DNA from: Gammaproteobacteria bacterium
GTDB lineage: Bacteria > Pseudomonadota > Gammaproteobacteria > Burkholderiales > Sulfuricellaceae
DNA length: 64,000 bases
Assembly: GCA_018824405.1 (NCBI GenBank)
Contig: JAHJGO010000012.1
Span: 1 to 64,000, forward strand
Reading direction: 5' to 3'
Made by a program: the position numbers and the translations under genes. A model generated the notes under the pieces. That model was not told the origin of the DNA, ran no database searches, and was given only the letters and a program-made list of their open reading frames with translations. Shown piece after piece: positions 34,262 to 44,242 of this stretch (the first letter of the stretch is position 1; each line of letters starts with the position of its first letter).

Positions 34262-36376
34262 ATGAATCAAATCGCTCGTTTTCTGCCTTTCCTGAGCTGG
34301 TTTCCATCCAGCAGGGAAAATATCAAAGCAGACCTGATCGCGGGCCTCACCGTTGCACTGGTGCTTATCCCACAATCCATGGCTTATGCTCAGCTGGCCG
34401 GCTTGCCTGCCTACTACGGCCTGTACGCCGCGTTCCTGCCAGTCATGGTCGCCGCCATGTGGGGCTCCTCGGCCCAGCTTGCCACCGGTCCAGTGGCTGT
34501 GGTTTCGCTGCTGACCGCTTCGGCGCTGGCGCCTCTTGCCGCTGTCGGATCGGAGCAATTCGTTGCCCTGGCCATCCTGCTTGCCCTCCTGGTCGGCTGT
34601 ATTCAGCTTCTGCTCGGACTGTTCAAGCTCGGCGTGATCGTCAACTTTCTCTCCCATCCTGTCATCGTCGGCTTTACCAATGCTGCTGCCATCATTATCG
34701 GCCTGTCCCAGCTCAACAAGATTTTCGGCGTATCGATGGGGCGCAGCGAACATTTCATCAACGACATCTGGGGCGTTGTGCTACAGATCGGCGACACTCA
34801 CATCCCCACACTGATTATGGGCGTCTCGGCCTTCGCCATCATGTGGGGCCTGAAGAAATATCTGCCCAAGCTGCCGGGCGTGCTGATCGCCGTGGCCATT
34901 ACCACCGTGGTGAGCTTTGCCATCAGCTTCGAGCAGAACGCCAAGGTCAAAATTGACCAGTTGATGGACCCCGATGTACTCGACGTGGTCGAACGCGTTT
35001 CACAGACCGACGATCGGATCGTCAGCCTCAATAACCAGATCACAACCCGTTCCGCCCGCATCAAAACGCTGGAAAAAGAACCAGGTGACAATGACCGCCT
35101 GATCGCCGCCCTGCACTACGAAATCGAACTCTTGCAGGGAACGCAGGTTGATGTTGAAGACGAAAACCGCAAGGCGCAGCGCACGGCACGAAAATTCGTA
35201 CTGGAAATGGTCCCCGCCAGCACCACTGATTCTGCCAGGCTCTATCTGAAAAGCCACGTTCCGGATGGCGCGACAACAGACGGCCACCGCTGGCGCATCA
35301 AGAAAATCAAAGACGGCGAGCTCAAGCTTTCAGGCGGAGGCGAAGTGGTTGGCGGCATTCCCTCGGGCCTGCCCGAAATGGCAGTACCGAAACTGAACTG
35401 GGAGAACGTGATGACCCTGCTCAGTAGCGCCCTGGTGATCTCGCTGGTCGGCTTTATGGAAGCCATTTCCATCGCCAAGGCCATCGCTGCCAAGACCAAG
35501 CAGCGCCTCGACCCAAGCAAGGAACTGGTTGGCCAGGGCATTGCCAACATCGTCGGGAGTATGAGCCAGGCTTTCCCGACCTCAGGCTCGTTCTCGCGCT
35601 CGGCGGTCAACATGAACGCCGGCGCCAAGACCGGCATGTCCTCGGTTTTCACTGGCCTGATCGTACTGGTTACCTTGCTGTTCCTTACGCCGCTGCTGTA
35701 CCACCTGCCGCAGGCCGTGCTGGCCGCAGTAATCATGATGGCAGTGATCGGCCTGGTTAATTTCAAGGCCATCAAGCACGCCTGGCATGCGCACAAGCAT
35801 GATGGCGCTGCCGCCATTGTCACTTTCGTGGCCACTTTGGCCTTTGCGCCCCATCTCGACAACGGCATCATGGTCGGTGCCGGACTCGCCATCATTCTTT
35901 ACCTCTATCGCACCATGTCGCCGCGCGTTGCCATTCTTGGCCGCTACGAGGATGGCACCCTGCGCGACATCAGCGTGCACAAGGACCTGCCGACCGACGA
36001 AAACATCATCGTGTTGCGCTTCGACGGCTCACTGTATTTCGCCAACGTGCCGTTCTTCGAGGATGCCATTCTGGAAGCCGCCGCCAACAAGCCGAATGCG
36101 AAATACCTCGTAGTGGTGGGCGATGGCATCAACGAACTTGACGCCTCCGGCGAGGAAGTCATTCACCACCTGGTGGAGCGCCTTCACAGTATCGGCATGA
36201 TCATGGTATTCACTGGCCTGAAGAAACAGGTGCTCGACGTCATGCGCCACACCGGCCTGTTCGAACTGATCACCCAGAACAACATCTTTGCTACCGAAGC
36301 ACAGGCCTTTGAAGCCATTTACAACTGCCTGGGTACGAATGAAGGTGCGTTCTGCCAACTCCGCCGTCAGACATGA
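34262..36376 (+). CDS. SulP-family anion transporter with a coiled-coil insertion
   Basis: This 704-residue second SulP protein has transport motifs LTVALVLIPQSMAYAQLAGLP, YYGLYAAFLP and the C-terminal STAS domain (VLRFDGSLYFANVPFFEDA, VVGDGINELDASGEE). Unlike the first SulP it carries an extra soluble segment at about residues 222-363, inserted in the membrane domain. That segment includes a heptad-like stretch (VERVSQTDDRIVSLNNQI and following) and ends before the conserved helix ALVISLVGFMEAISIAKAI. It sits 43 bases before the antiporter/DabA block, in the same direction. Substrate is likely bicarbonate or sulfate. Confidence 0.88.
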   Translation: MNQIARFLPFLSWFPSSRENIKADLIAGLTVALVLIPQSMAYAQLAGLPAYYGLYAAFLPVMVAAMWGSSAQLATGPVAVVSLLTASALAPLAAVGSEQFVALAILLALLVGCIQLLLGLFKLGVIVNFLSHPVIVGFTNAAAIIIGLSQLNKIFGVSMGRSEHFINDIWGVVLQIGDTHIPTLIMGVSAFAIMWGLKKYLPKLPGVLIAVAITTVVSFAISFEQNAKVKIDQLMDPDVLDVVERVSQTDDRIVSLNNQITTRSARIKTLEKEPGDNDRLIAALHYEIELLQGTQVDVEDENRKAQRTARKFVLEMVPASTTDSARLYLKSHVPDGATTDGHRWRIKKIKDGELKLSGGGEVVGGIPSGLPEMAVPKLNWENVMTLLSSALVISLVGFMEAISIAKAIAAKTKQRLDPSKELVGQGIANIVGSMSQAFPTSGSFSRSAVNMNAGAKTGMSSVFTGLIVLVTLLFLTPLLYHLPQAVLAAVIMMAVIGLVNFKAIKHAWHAHKHDGAAAIVTFVATLAFAPHLDNGIMVGAGLAIILYLYRTMSPRVAILGRYEDGTLRDISVHKDLPTDENIIVLRFDGSLYFANVPFFEDAILEAAANKPNAKYLVVVGDGINELDASGEEVIHHLVERLHSIGMIMVFTGLKKQVLDVMRHTGLFELITQNNIFATEAQAFEAIYNCLGTNEGAFCQLRRQT

Positions 36377-36419
36377 TTTTCTTGCGGCCCATCTGAGCAA
36401 AGTTAAGCTTTAACCCCGC

Positions 36420-37871
36420 ATGTTAAGAGCGCTTTTCCTCCTCCCCATTGTGGGCGCGGTCATTATTGCCCTGCTACCGGGGAGCAATCCGCGCCTGATC
36501 CGTTTCGCCGCCTTGCTTGCGTCGGGTGCAGCCATGGGCTTGGCGTGGGGATTGCTGGGCGTGTTCGACCCTGCCCTAGCTGGCGTCCAGCTGTTCGAAA
36601 CCCATGTCTGGAACCCGCGCCTGGGCAGTGCATTCTCACTGGGCGTGGATGGTTTTTCCTTCCCCATGGTGCTGCTGGGAACCCTGCTCACCGTAGTCAC
36701 AATTCTTGCCTCCAATTGCATCACCAAGCGTGTCAAGGGCTATTACGCACTGATCCTGCTGCTGGAATCTGGCATGCTGGGCGTGTTCATGGCACGCGAC
36801 TGGTCTCTGTTCTACGTTTTCTGGGAACTGACCCTGATTCCGCTATTCTTCCTCATCGACCGCTGGGGTAGCGAAAACAAGCACCGGGCCGCACTCAATT
36901 TTGTGCTCTATACCATGGGCGGCTCGGTGTTCATGCTGGTCGCCCTGCTGCTGTTGTACGATGCCAATCCCGGCCACAGCTTCGATGTCGCCTCCATCGC
37001 CCAGGGAGCCCGGAGCCTGTCACAGGAAGCGCAAATTTTAATTTTCCTCGGTCTGCTGATCGGTTTCGGCGTCAAGGTTCCCATTTTTCCGCTTCACGGC
37101 TGGCTTCCCCTGGCCTATGTGGAAGCACCCAGCCCGATACCCATCCTGCTTTCCGGCATTCTCGCCAAGATGGGCAGCTACGGCCTGATCCGCGCCGCCG
37201 AAATGCTGCCCCTGGCGGTACAGGCGCTGCAAGGCTGGCTTGCCGCACTGGGCATGATCAGCATGATTTACGGCGGCGTGCTGGCATGGCACCAGCGCGA
37301 CCTGAAAAAGATGGTGGCTTATTCCTCCATGTCGCACATGGGTGTGGTATTGCTGGGCATTGCCACGCTGAATGAGGCCGGGCTCACCGGAGCAGTAATG
37401 CAGATGGTGGCGCACGGCCTGGTGGCCGGTTCACTGTTCCTGCTGATCGGACTCCTGTATGAACGCACGAATACCCGCGACATCGCGGAATTCAGCTCAC
37501 TGGTACAGGTCATGCCGCGCTTCGCTTTTTTTACCGTACTGGCACTGGTTGCAGCAGTAGGTTTCCCCGGTACGGCAGGCTTCATTGCGGAGGTTCACGT
37601 TCTGATCGGCGGCTTTGCGCGCTGGAGCGGCTGGGTCATCATTCTGTCCATGAGCGTGCTGATCAGCGCCGCATACGCTTTCAGGACCGTAGGACGCCTG
37701 TTCACCGGACCGGTACGCGAGGAAATGCGCCTGATTCCCGACCTCGGCCGTGCCGAATTTGCTGCAGTGAGTGTGCTGGCCAGCGGCATTCTGCTGGTGG
37801 GAATATTTCCTACCACCGTACTGGGACTGATTTCAGCTTCGGTCAGACAATTGAGCAAGGTGTTTGGCTGA
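36420..37871 (+). CDS. NuoM/MrpD-like proton-translocating subunit, first of three
   Basis: This 483-residue membrane protein of the complex I antiporter family (proton_antipo_M) has 14 predicted helices. The residues used for proton transfer are conserved: Glu in VFWELTLIPLF, Lys in FGVKVPIFPLHGWLP, Lys in GILAKMGSYGLIR and Glu in GFIAEVHVLIG. Complex I genes are absent nearby. One base separates its stop from the DabA start, so it is part of the DabA transcript. I infer that it adds an ion channel to a DabA-type inorganic-carbon pump rather than serving NADH oxidation. Confidence 0.88.
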   Translation: MLRALFLLPIVGAVIIALLPGSNPRLIRFAALLASGAAMGLAWGLLGVFDPALAGVQLFETHVWNPRLGSAFSLGVDGFSFPMVLLGTLLTVVTILASNCITKRVKGYYALILLLESGMLGVFMARDWSLFYVFWELTLIPLFFLIDRWGSENKHRAALNFVLYTMGGSVFMLVALLLLYDANPGHSFDVASIAQGARSLSQEAQILIFLGLLIGFGVKVPIFPLHGWLPLAYVEAPSPIPILLSGILAKMGSYGLIRAAEMLPLAVQALQGWLAALGMISMIYGGVLAWHQRDLKKMVAYSSMSHMGVVLLGIATLNEAGLTGAVMQMVAHGLVAGSLFLLIGLLYERTNTRDIAEFSSLVQVMPRFAFFTVLALVAAVGFPGTAGFIAEVHVLIGGFARWSGWVIILSMSVLISAAYAFRTVGRLFTGPVREEMRLIPDLGRAEFAAVSVLASGILLVGIFPTTVLGLISASVRQLSKVFG

Positions 37872-37872
37872 C

Positions 37873-40800
37873 ATGAACACAGACAATCACAGCAAGGACA
37901 TTCGCAGCCGCCTGCACGACCTGATTCATCATTTCGAACATGTCCTGCCGTCTCAGGGGCCAATCAAGGACTTCGTCCACCACAATACGCTCCATGGTTT
38001 CCAGCATTTACCCTTCGCACAAGCGCTTGCTACCGCACGCAAACTGACCGGTGCTCACGGCTATCTGCCGGAAGAGCGCTACCGTAGCTGGTTCGCCGAA
38101 GGGCGCATCAATCATGATGACCTGACAGCAGCACTGGACAGCATGGCGCAGATCGACGCAGCCGCTGTCGTAGTTGAAACGGCGCATGGCCCCCTGCACC
38201 GCAGGGACATACTCCTACCCGAACTGCTGCATTCTTTCAAACGCCTGTCGCGTAGCCAGCTCAAATGGCAAGTAGAGGAACTGCATGCCCTGGAATCTTT
38301 CCAGGCCACAGTCGAACAAAGTGCCCGAGCCCGCCTTCTTGCTACGGCCGGCACAAATGACGAAAAAATCGCCCTGGCTGAATTATGGTCTGCCTGCCTG
38401 GAAACCCTGGGGCTGGAACATGAGCTGCGCCATCCGGAAGAGTTGCTCAACCCCTCCCCTGACCATGTTGAAGCTCTGGCATCTCGAATTGCAGCCGAAA
38501 CCGGACAGGCCGATGAAGGCACTCTGGCCGCCCGACTGATCCGCAAGGATGCCGCACATCTGCTCGACACCCTGCTGGAGAAGGTCGGCAGTGAATGGAC
38601 GCTGCGCGGTCTGCTCATATCACTCACCGGAGAGGATCTGCTGGATGAAGTGAGGCCGCTGCTGATTCGCCATCTGGCTGCCCATCTCGATCAGGGCATG
38701 GCTGCCTGGCACAACCCGGGACAGAAGAAAGGCTTTTACGCCGCCTGGCGTGAAAGCGCAGGAAATGATCTGGCCTGGGTGCTGAACGATCTTTCCGACT
38801 GGCGCACGTTTGCCGAACGCCTGCCCGACGACCCGCTCGACACCATCATCCAGGAGTTGCGCCTGTTCGGCTTGCCGGAAGAGCGCTGGGAAGCTTATCT
38901 GGAACGGCTCGCACTGGAAATTCCCGGCTGGTCAGGGATGGCTCTGTGGCGGCATAACCATCCAGGCTACGGCGGCATGACCACCCCGGTGAACATGATG
39001 GATTATCTCGCGGTGCGACTGCTGCTTGAGCGCATCTTCGCCCAGCGCCTGTGCCGCCGCCACTGGCGCGTTGAAGCCACCCTTTCGGCGCTGCGCTGGT
39101 ATTTCCGTCATCTCCCGGCAGAGCTGGTAGTGCGCCACGCACTTTTTGAGGGCCGTTTGCCGGAATACCTCATCAGCTTCGCTGAACAACTCACGCGCGA
39201 AGCCCCCAACCGCAAGGAAAACATTCACGACGAAGGCTGGCAAACCATGGCCCAGCTTTTGTGGAGCTGGCAGCAGACCCCCGCTGCGGACAGGCGCGAT
39301 GGCGTCAGCGTATCGGGTTCGGCCTGGCCGCTATTTTGTCTCGCACAACATCTCGGGCTGGCGGGACGCGACATTTCGACGATGGGACGTTCTGGTGCAG
39401 ATGCATTGCTGCATTGCCTCAACCTGCTGGATAGCGACCAGCGTGGCCACATCTGGCTGCTGGCTTACGAACGCCATTACCGCGAGCAGATATTTACTGC
39501 ACTGAAGGCTAATCATGGCCGTGGGCCATGGATGACGCGAGACCCCCTGCCAGAAGCCCAGCTGGTTTTCTGCATGGATGATCGTGAAGAAGGATTGCGC
39601 CGTCACCTGGAAGAAATCAATCCACAGCTTGAGACCCTGGGAGCCGCAGCACATTTCGGCATTTTCATGAACTGGCGCGGGCTTGACGACGAGGAAGCCG
39701 GCCCGCTGTGCCCGGTCGTGCCGGTAGTCATCATCCCCGCCCACGAAGTCAGGGAAACCGAACAACCGGGGCAGGAACTACAGCGCAGCGAGCATGACCG
39801 GCGACATTCCCTGCGCATGCGATGGGTAAAACGACTGCACCAGAATACGCGCCGCGGCCTGATCGTGCCTGCACTGATCTCGGCCGCCGCAGCACCGGCG
39901 GCCCTCGCCGTGCTGGGCGGCAAACTGCTTGCCCCGGCACGCCTGGGACAATGGGCAAAGAAAATCAGCACCGCCTTTGAGCAGACGGTTTCAACCCAGG
40001 TGCTCATATCCGCTCCCGCCGACAGCCCTGCCGCAACACCGGAAGCACCACGTCTGGGCTTTACCGACAGCGAGCAGGTTGAACGAATTTATGGTTTTTT
40101 GCGCAACATCGGTCTGACTACAGGCTTTGCACCGCTGGTGGTCATCGCCGGCCACGGCTCCAATAGCCAGAACAACCCGCACCTGGCCGCATACGACTGC
40201 GGGGCCTGCTCAGGCCGCCACAGCGGCCCGAATGCCCGGGTGTTCTCTGCCATTGTAAATCGGAGTGAAATACGTGTCCTGCTTGCCGAACGCGGCATTA
40301 GCATCCCCGACACCACGTGGTTTGTTGCGGCAGAGCATAACACCTGCGACGACACTGTCATCTGGTATGACGAAGACCGTATTCCAGAAGCGTTGCAACC
40401 CGCTTTCAGCCAGCTCAAGCAGGAGGTTGCACAAGCCTCGCGCCAGCACGCCCAGGAACGCTGCCGCCGCTTCGCCTCCGCGCCAGACAATCCTGGCATC
40501 CAGAAAGCCTGGCGTCATATCCAGAACCGCCGCCACGATTTTTCCCAGGCACGCCCAGAACTGGGCCATGCCACCAATGCCTGCGCCTTTTTCGGGCGCC
40601 GCTCCATGAGTCGCGGGGCCTTTTTCGACCGGCGTGCATTCCTGATTTCATACGACACAACCATCGATCCGGAAGGCCTGATCCTGGAGCGCCATCTCCT
40701 GATCAACGGCCCGGTGGGCGCCGGCATCGCGCTGGAGTATTACTTCTCCATGGTGGATAACGACTACTATGGCTGCAGCACCAAGATCATGCACAATGTT

Positions 40801-41178
40801 TCCGGCCTGCTTGGCGTCATGGAGGGCGCGTCATCCGACCTGCGCACCGGGCTGCCACGCCAGATGATCGAAATCCATGAACCCATGCGCCTTCTGGTAG
40901 TGGTGGAAGCCAAAACCGAGCTGGTCACAGCCATTTACCAGCGCCAGCCGGCACTGCAGGAGCTGGTCGGAAAAGAATGGGTAGTCGTTGCCGCAAAGGA
41001 TCCGGACAGCGAGGACATTCAGCTCTTCGACCCTGTCCGGGGCTGCTGGCTGCCCTGGCAGGGTGGTGCGGAACCCCTGCCTACGGTTGAGCGTTCACTA
41101 GACTGGTTCAGCAACCAGCGTGAGCCATTACCACCAGCACTATTGCAGCGACCGGTTGCACTGGGGGACGGGGCATGA
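37873..41178 (+). CDS. dabA: DUF2309 protein, DabA-like inorganic-carbon uptake subunit
   Basis: This protein has about 1101 residues. DabA is the cytosolic, carbonic-anhydrase-like half of the two-component DAB inorganic carbon pump. The predicted zinc site is conserved: Cys567 and Asp569 in LVFCMDDREEG, His761 in IAGHGSNSQNNPH and Cys776 in YDCGACSG. The C-x-D and H-x14-C spacings match the family. It is longer than the roughly 800-residue DabA of Halothiobacillus, with a long N-terminal helical region starting HHFEHVLPSQGPIKDFVHHNTLHGF (conserved core HHNTLHGF). The ATG at 37873 is used; a TTG at 37864 overlaps the previous gene. It overlaps dabB by four bases. Confidence 0.92.
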   Translation: MNTDNHSKDIRSRLHDLIHHFEHVLPSQGPIKDFVHHNTLHGFQHLPFAQALATARKLTGAHGYLPEERYRSWFAEGRINHDDLTAALDSMAQIDAAAVVVETAHGPLHRRDILLPELLHSFKRLSRSQLKWQVEELHALESFQATVEQSARARLLATAGTNDEKIALAELWSACLETLGLEHELRHPEELLNPSPDHVEALASRIAAETGQADEGTLAARLIRKDAAHLLDTLLEKVGSEWTLRGLLISLTGEDLLDEVRPLLIRHLAAHLDQGMAAWHNPGQKKGFYAAWRESAGNDLAWVLNDLSDWRTFAERLPDDPLDTIIQELRLFGLPEERWEAYLERLALEIPGWSGMALWRHNHPGYGGMTTPVNMMDYLAVRLLLERIFAQRLCRRHWRVEATLSALRWYFRHLPAELVVRHALFEGRLPEYLISFAEQLTREAPNRKENIHDEGWQTMAQLLWSWQQTPAADRRDGVSVSGSAWPLFCLAQHLGLAGRDISTMGRSGADALLHCLNLLDSDQRGHIWLLAYERHYREQIFTALKANHGRGPWMTRDPLPEAQLVFCMDDREEGLRRHLEEINPQLETLGAAAHFGIFMNWRGLDDEEAGPLCPVVPVVIIPAHEVRETEQPGQELQRSEHDRRHSLRMRWVKRLHQNTRRGLIVPALISAAAAPAALAVLGGKLLAPARLGQWAKKISTAFEQTVSTQVLISAPADSPAATPEAPRLGFTDSEQVERIYGFLRNIGLTTGFAPLVVIAGHGSNSQNNPHLAAYDCGACSGRHSGPNARVFSAIVNRSEIRVLLAERGISIPDTTWFVAAEHNTCDDTVIWYDEDRIPEALQPAFSQLKQEVAQASRQHAQERCRRFASAPDNPGIQKAWRHIQNRRHDFSQARPELGHATNACAFFGRRSMSRGAFFDRRAFLISYDTTIDPEGLILERHLLINGPVGAGIALEYYFSMVDNDYYGCSTKIMHNVSGLLGVMEGASSDLRTGLPRQMIEIHEPMRLLVVVEAKTELVTAIYQRQPALQELVGKEWVVVAAKDPDSEDIQLFDPVRGCWLPWQGGAEPLPTVERSLDWFSNQREPLPPALLQRPVALGDGA

Positions 41179-42728
41179 ATGGCCTGCTCGAACTGGCTCC
41201 GCAACTGGCCTGGCTGATTCCTCTTCTGCCCTTGCTGGCCGCGGCCGGGATTGCGCTTCGCATCCTCAGCGGACACGACAAGGGGGATGGTGCAGAGCCG
41301 CCTAGTGCGCGTATCGCCATTTACTGCGCCGGTGCCGCCCTGTTGCTGCTGCTCGGCCTGGACGTACTTGCTCTTGGCTGGGGAGTGCCGGGTCAGGTGC
41401 GTAGCGGTATCTGGTTCACCAGTGGCGCCATCGTCCTGCCCATCAGCTTTACCCTTGATGCGCTGTCGCTATCCATCGCCACGCTGGTCGCCTTCATTGC
41501 CACCCTCACGCTGATTTTTTCACGCAACTATCTGCACCGCGAACTCGGTTTCCACCGCTTTTTCTTCGGAATGAGCCTGTTCACCGCCGGCATGCTGCTG
41601 ATCGTCCTGGCTGGCAATGTGGCGCTGACCTTTGTCGGCTGGGAGCTGGCGGGCGTCAGTTCCTGGATGCTGATCGGCTATGCCTATGAACGCCCAACCG
41701 CCACCAGCAATGCACTGCGCGCCATTGTCACCAACCGTATCGGTGACGCCGGTTTCATTCTCGGCATTTCACTGGCATTCATCTGGCTCGGCACCGTGGA
41801 ATGGCCCGCCCTGCTCCATGCCAACCGCCTTGGGACACTCTCCGCCGGTCTGCTTGCGCTGGGTTTCGTAGTGGCAGCACTGGCCAAGTCGGCACAAGTA
41901 CCGTTTTCACCCTGGATTGCCCGCGCGCTGGAAGGCCCGACCCCTTCCTCGGCGATTTTTTACGGCGCACTGATGGTTCATGCCGGAGTGTTTCTGCTGA
42001 TTCGCATGGAACCGCTTCTGCGACAGGCACCCGCGCTGATGTCGCTGATCGCAGTGCTCGGCCTGCTCACCGCACTCTATGGCTATTTCAGCGGGCTTAC
42101 CCAGACCGACGTAAAAAGTGCGTTGATGTTCGCCACCACCACTCAGGTCGGGCTGATGTTTATCGCCTGCGGGCTGGGCTGGTTCACGCTGGCAGCCTGG
42201 CATCTGGGATTGCACGCCAGCTGGCGCGCCTACCAGTTTCTTGCCTCGCCTTCCTACATGCACCTGATGGGCGGCCCCACCCGTGCCGCTCCGGCCTGGC
42301 TGCACAACAAACAACGACTTTACACCGCCGCACTGCAACGCTTCTGGCTGGAGCAATTAAGTGACTGGCTACTGGTACGACCCACTCAGCAACTGTCACG
42401 GGACATTCGCAATCTGGATGACAATGTGGTGAGCCGCCTGGTCGGCCTGCCTGACTCTGCAGTCGTTTCGGCCTTCATGGTGGCGAGCGGCGAAGAAAAA
42501 AACCAGGACAAGGTCGTCCGCGGCAGCGGTCTGGCGGGCGCTTTTCTGGAATGGCTCGCACTCAAGTTGCACCGTTTTGAATCGCGTCTCCTGTTCCAGG
42601 ATGGCGATAGCAGACTCGGACGCATTCTGGCAAGAATTGGCAGCTATCTGGTGGCGGTGGAAGGCCTGCTTTCGCAGCCGCGTTACCTGCTGCTGATAAT
42701 CATGGCAACCCTGGTGGTGATTCTGTAA
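41175..42728 (+). CDS. dabB: DabB-like NuoL-family membrane subunit
   Basis: This 517-residue NuoL/MrpA-type antiporter subunit is the usual membrane partner of DabA. It has Glu in FVGWELAGVSSWMLIGYAYE, Lys in VAALAKSAQVPFSPW and the histidine of FYGALMVHAGVFLLIRM, as in NuoL. The C-terminal region (residues about 340-517) lacks the long lateral helix of NuoL and has a segment WHLGLHASWRAYQFLASPSYMHLMGG (core SYMHLMGG) seen in DabB-like proteins. It overlaps genes on both sides, so it is translationally coupled to dabA and to the next NuoM-like subunit. Confidence 0.88.
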   Translation: MNGLLELAPQLAWLIPLLPLLAAAGIALRILSGHDKGDGAEPPSARIAIYCAGAALLLLLGLDVLALGWGVPGQVRSGIWFTSGAIVLPISFTLDALSLSIATLVAFIATLTLIFSRNYLHRELGFHRFFFGMSLFTAGMLLIVLAGNVALTFVGWELAGVSSWMLIGYAYERPTATSNALRAIVTNRIGDAGFILGISLAFIWLGTVEWPALLHANRLGTLSAGLLALGFVVAALAKSAQVPFSPWIARALEGPTPSSAIFYGALMVHAGVFLLIRMEPLLRQAPALMSLIAVLGLLTALYGYFSGLTQTDVKSALMFATTTQVGLMFIACGLGWFTLAAWHLGLHASWRAYQFLASPSYMHLMGGPTRAAPAWLHNKQRLYTAALQRFWLEQLSDWLLVRPTQQLSRDIRNLDDNVVSRLVGLPDSAVVSAFMVASGEEKNQDKVVRGSGLAGAFLEWLALKLHRFESRLLFQDGDSRLGRILARIGSYLVAVEGLLSQPRYLLLIIMATLVVIL

Positions 42729-44242
42729 TGATGGTGAACGAAATACACTGGACCCAGCAGGCAGCATATCCCATTCTCGGCATGCTGCAACTGGTTCCCC
42801 TGCTTGGCGCCGGACTGCTGCTGCTCCTTGGCGAAAGGCGCGACTCTGTTGTCATCGGCCGCGGTATTGCACTGATCGAACTGCTGCTGGCGATCGACCT
42901 GTTCCGCACTATCAAGGCCGATTCCCCCGCCCTGCAACTTTCCGAAAAGCTGGTCCTGCTCGACCCCTTTACCTACCATGCTGCGGCTGATGGCGTCACT
43001 GTGCTGTTTGTCCTGCTCACCGCGCTGGTGGTACTGCTGCTCACGATCTACAGCCTGGTGCGCGGGCTGGCCGAACCTGCGCGCCTGCTGGCAGTTATTC
43101 TGGCGGTAGAGGGTGTCCTGATGTCACAACTGGTGACCACCAACCTGCTTTGGTTCGCGCTCGCCTCTCTGCTGGAACTGGGCCTGGTCGGCTACCTGTT
43201 GTGGAACTGGGCTACTTCACCGGAAAAAGACACCATGCTGGCACGCTTTTACCAGTTCCAGGGTACCGGCCTGCTGCTGCTGGTCATGGGCACCATGCTG
43301 CTGGGCTGGTTCCATGCCGAGGCCACCGGGGGCAACTGGAGTTTTGACCTGGCTGACCTGAGCACCGTCCAGGTCGGCGGTGCAGTCGGCTCGGTGGTCT
43401 TTTTCTCGCTGCTTTACGGCATGGGCATCCGCACCCCGATCTTTCCACTGCACGGCTGGCTGCCCTTGGTGGCGCAGCACGGCAATGTCGCCATTGCCCC
43501 CGTTCTTCTGCTCGGCATCAAGGTCGGCATATACGGCCTGATCCGTTTCGTATTTCCCATCGTGCCGGGCGCGGTGGTGCAGTGGCACACCTTTGTCGTT
43601 GCGTTTGCAGCCGCGGGCGTATTCTATGCCGCCTTCCTGGCCTTTTTGCAAAGCGATTTGCGCCGCCTGATGGCTTTTGCCGTCGTGAGCCACACCAGCC
43701 TTTTGATTATTGGCCTGTTCTCCCTTCACGCCGAGGGCTTCCAGGGCAGCATCCTGCTGGCAGTCAATTTCGGTCTCGCCATGACGGTCATGCTGTTCAT
43801 TGTCGGCTTTGTCTATCGACGCACTCGCACCACCGTGCTCGACCAGCTGGGCGGCCTGTTCGACCGAATTCCTTTCATCGGCGCAAGCTTCCTGCTTGGC
43901 GGCCTGGCCATCGTGGGCATGCCCGGCACACCCGGCTTCGATGCCGCTCATCTGGTACTGGAAGCCTCCATCGAACGCCTTGGCGCCCTGCTTACCGTGG
44001 CCGTGGCGCTGGGCAACGTGGTGGCTGCAGGCTTCCTGCTGTGGGCCTTCCAGCGCGCCTTCCTTGCCCCGCGCAACGAAAGCTCCAGATTCGGCACCAT
44101 TGAGCGCACCCTGCCTATGGAATATCTGGTGGCCGGCAGCGCCGTGGCTGTTCTGCTCATCGCCGGTTTCTACCTCGAACCCTGGATGAAACTGATCGAA
44201 GCGCCACTCCATGTGCTTGCTGAGAGATTTGCACACCCATGA
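42728..44242 (+). CDS. Divergent NuoM-like subunit, second of three, with altered charged residues
   Basis: This 504-residue protein of about 14 helices is in the same antiporter family. The core GMGIRTPIFPLHGWLPLVAQHG aligns with the GVKVPIFPLHGWLPL core of the neighbours, but the key lysine is an arginine. Lys in LLGIKVGIYGLIR is kept. The helix-12 glutamate (GF[IP]AE in the other two) is replaced, reading GTPGFDAAHLVLEA. A glutamate in SLLELGLVGYL is present. The start ATG overlaps the dabB TAA by one base. It may be structural, or a channel with modified coupling. Confidence 0.85.
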   Translation: MMVNEIHWTQQAAYPILGMLQLVPLLGAGLLLLLGERRDSVVIGRGIALIELLLAIDLFRTIKADSPALQLSEKLVLLDPFTYHAAADGVTVLFVLLTALVVLLLTIYSLVRGLAEPARLLAVILAVEGVLMSQLVTTNLLWFALASLLELGLVGYLLWNWATSPEKDTMLARFYQFQGTGLLLLVMGTMLLGWFHAEATGGNWSFDLADLSTVQVGGAVGSVVFFSLLYGMGIRTPIFPLHGWLPLVAQHGNVAIAPVLLLGIKVGIYGLIRFVFPIVPGAVVQWHTFVVAFAAAGVFYAAFLAFLQSDLRRLMAFAVVSHTSLLIIGLFSLHAEGFQGSILLAVNFGLAMTVMLFIVGFVYRRTRTTVLDQLGGLFDRIPFIGASFLLGGLAIVGMPGTPGFDAAHLVLEASIERLGALLTVAVALGNVVAAGFLLWAFQRAFLAPRNESSRFGTIERTLPMEYLVAGSAVAVLLIAGFYLEPWMKLIEAPLHVLAERFAHP

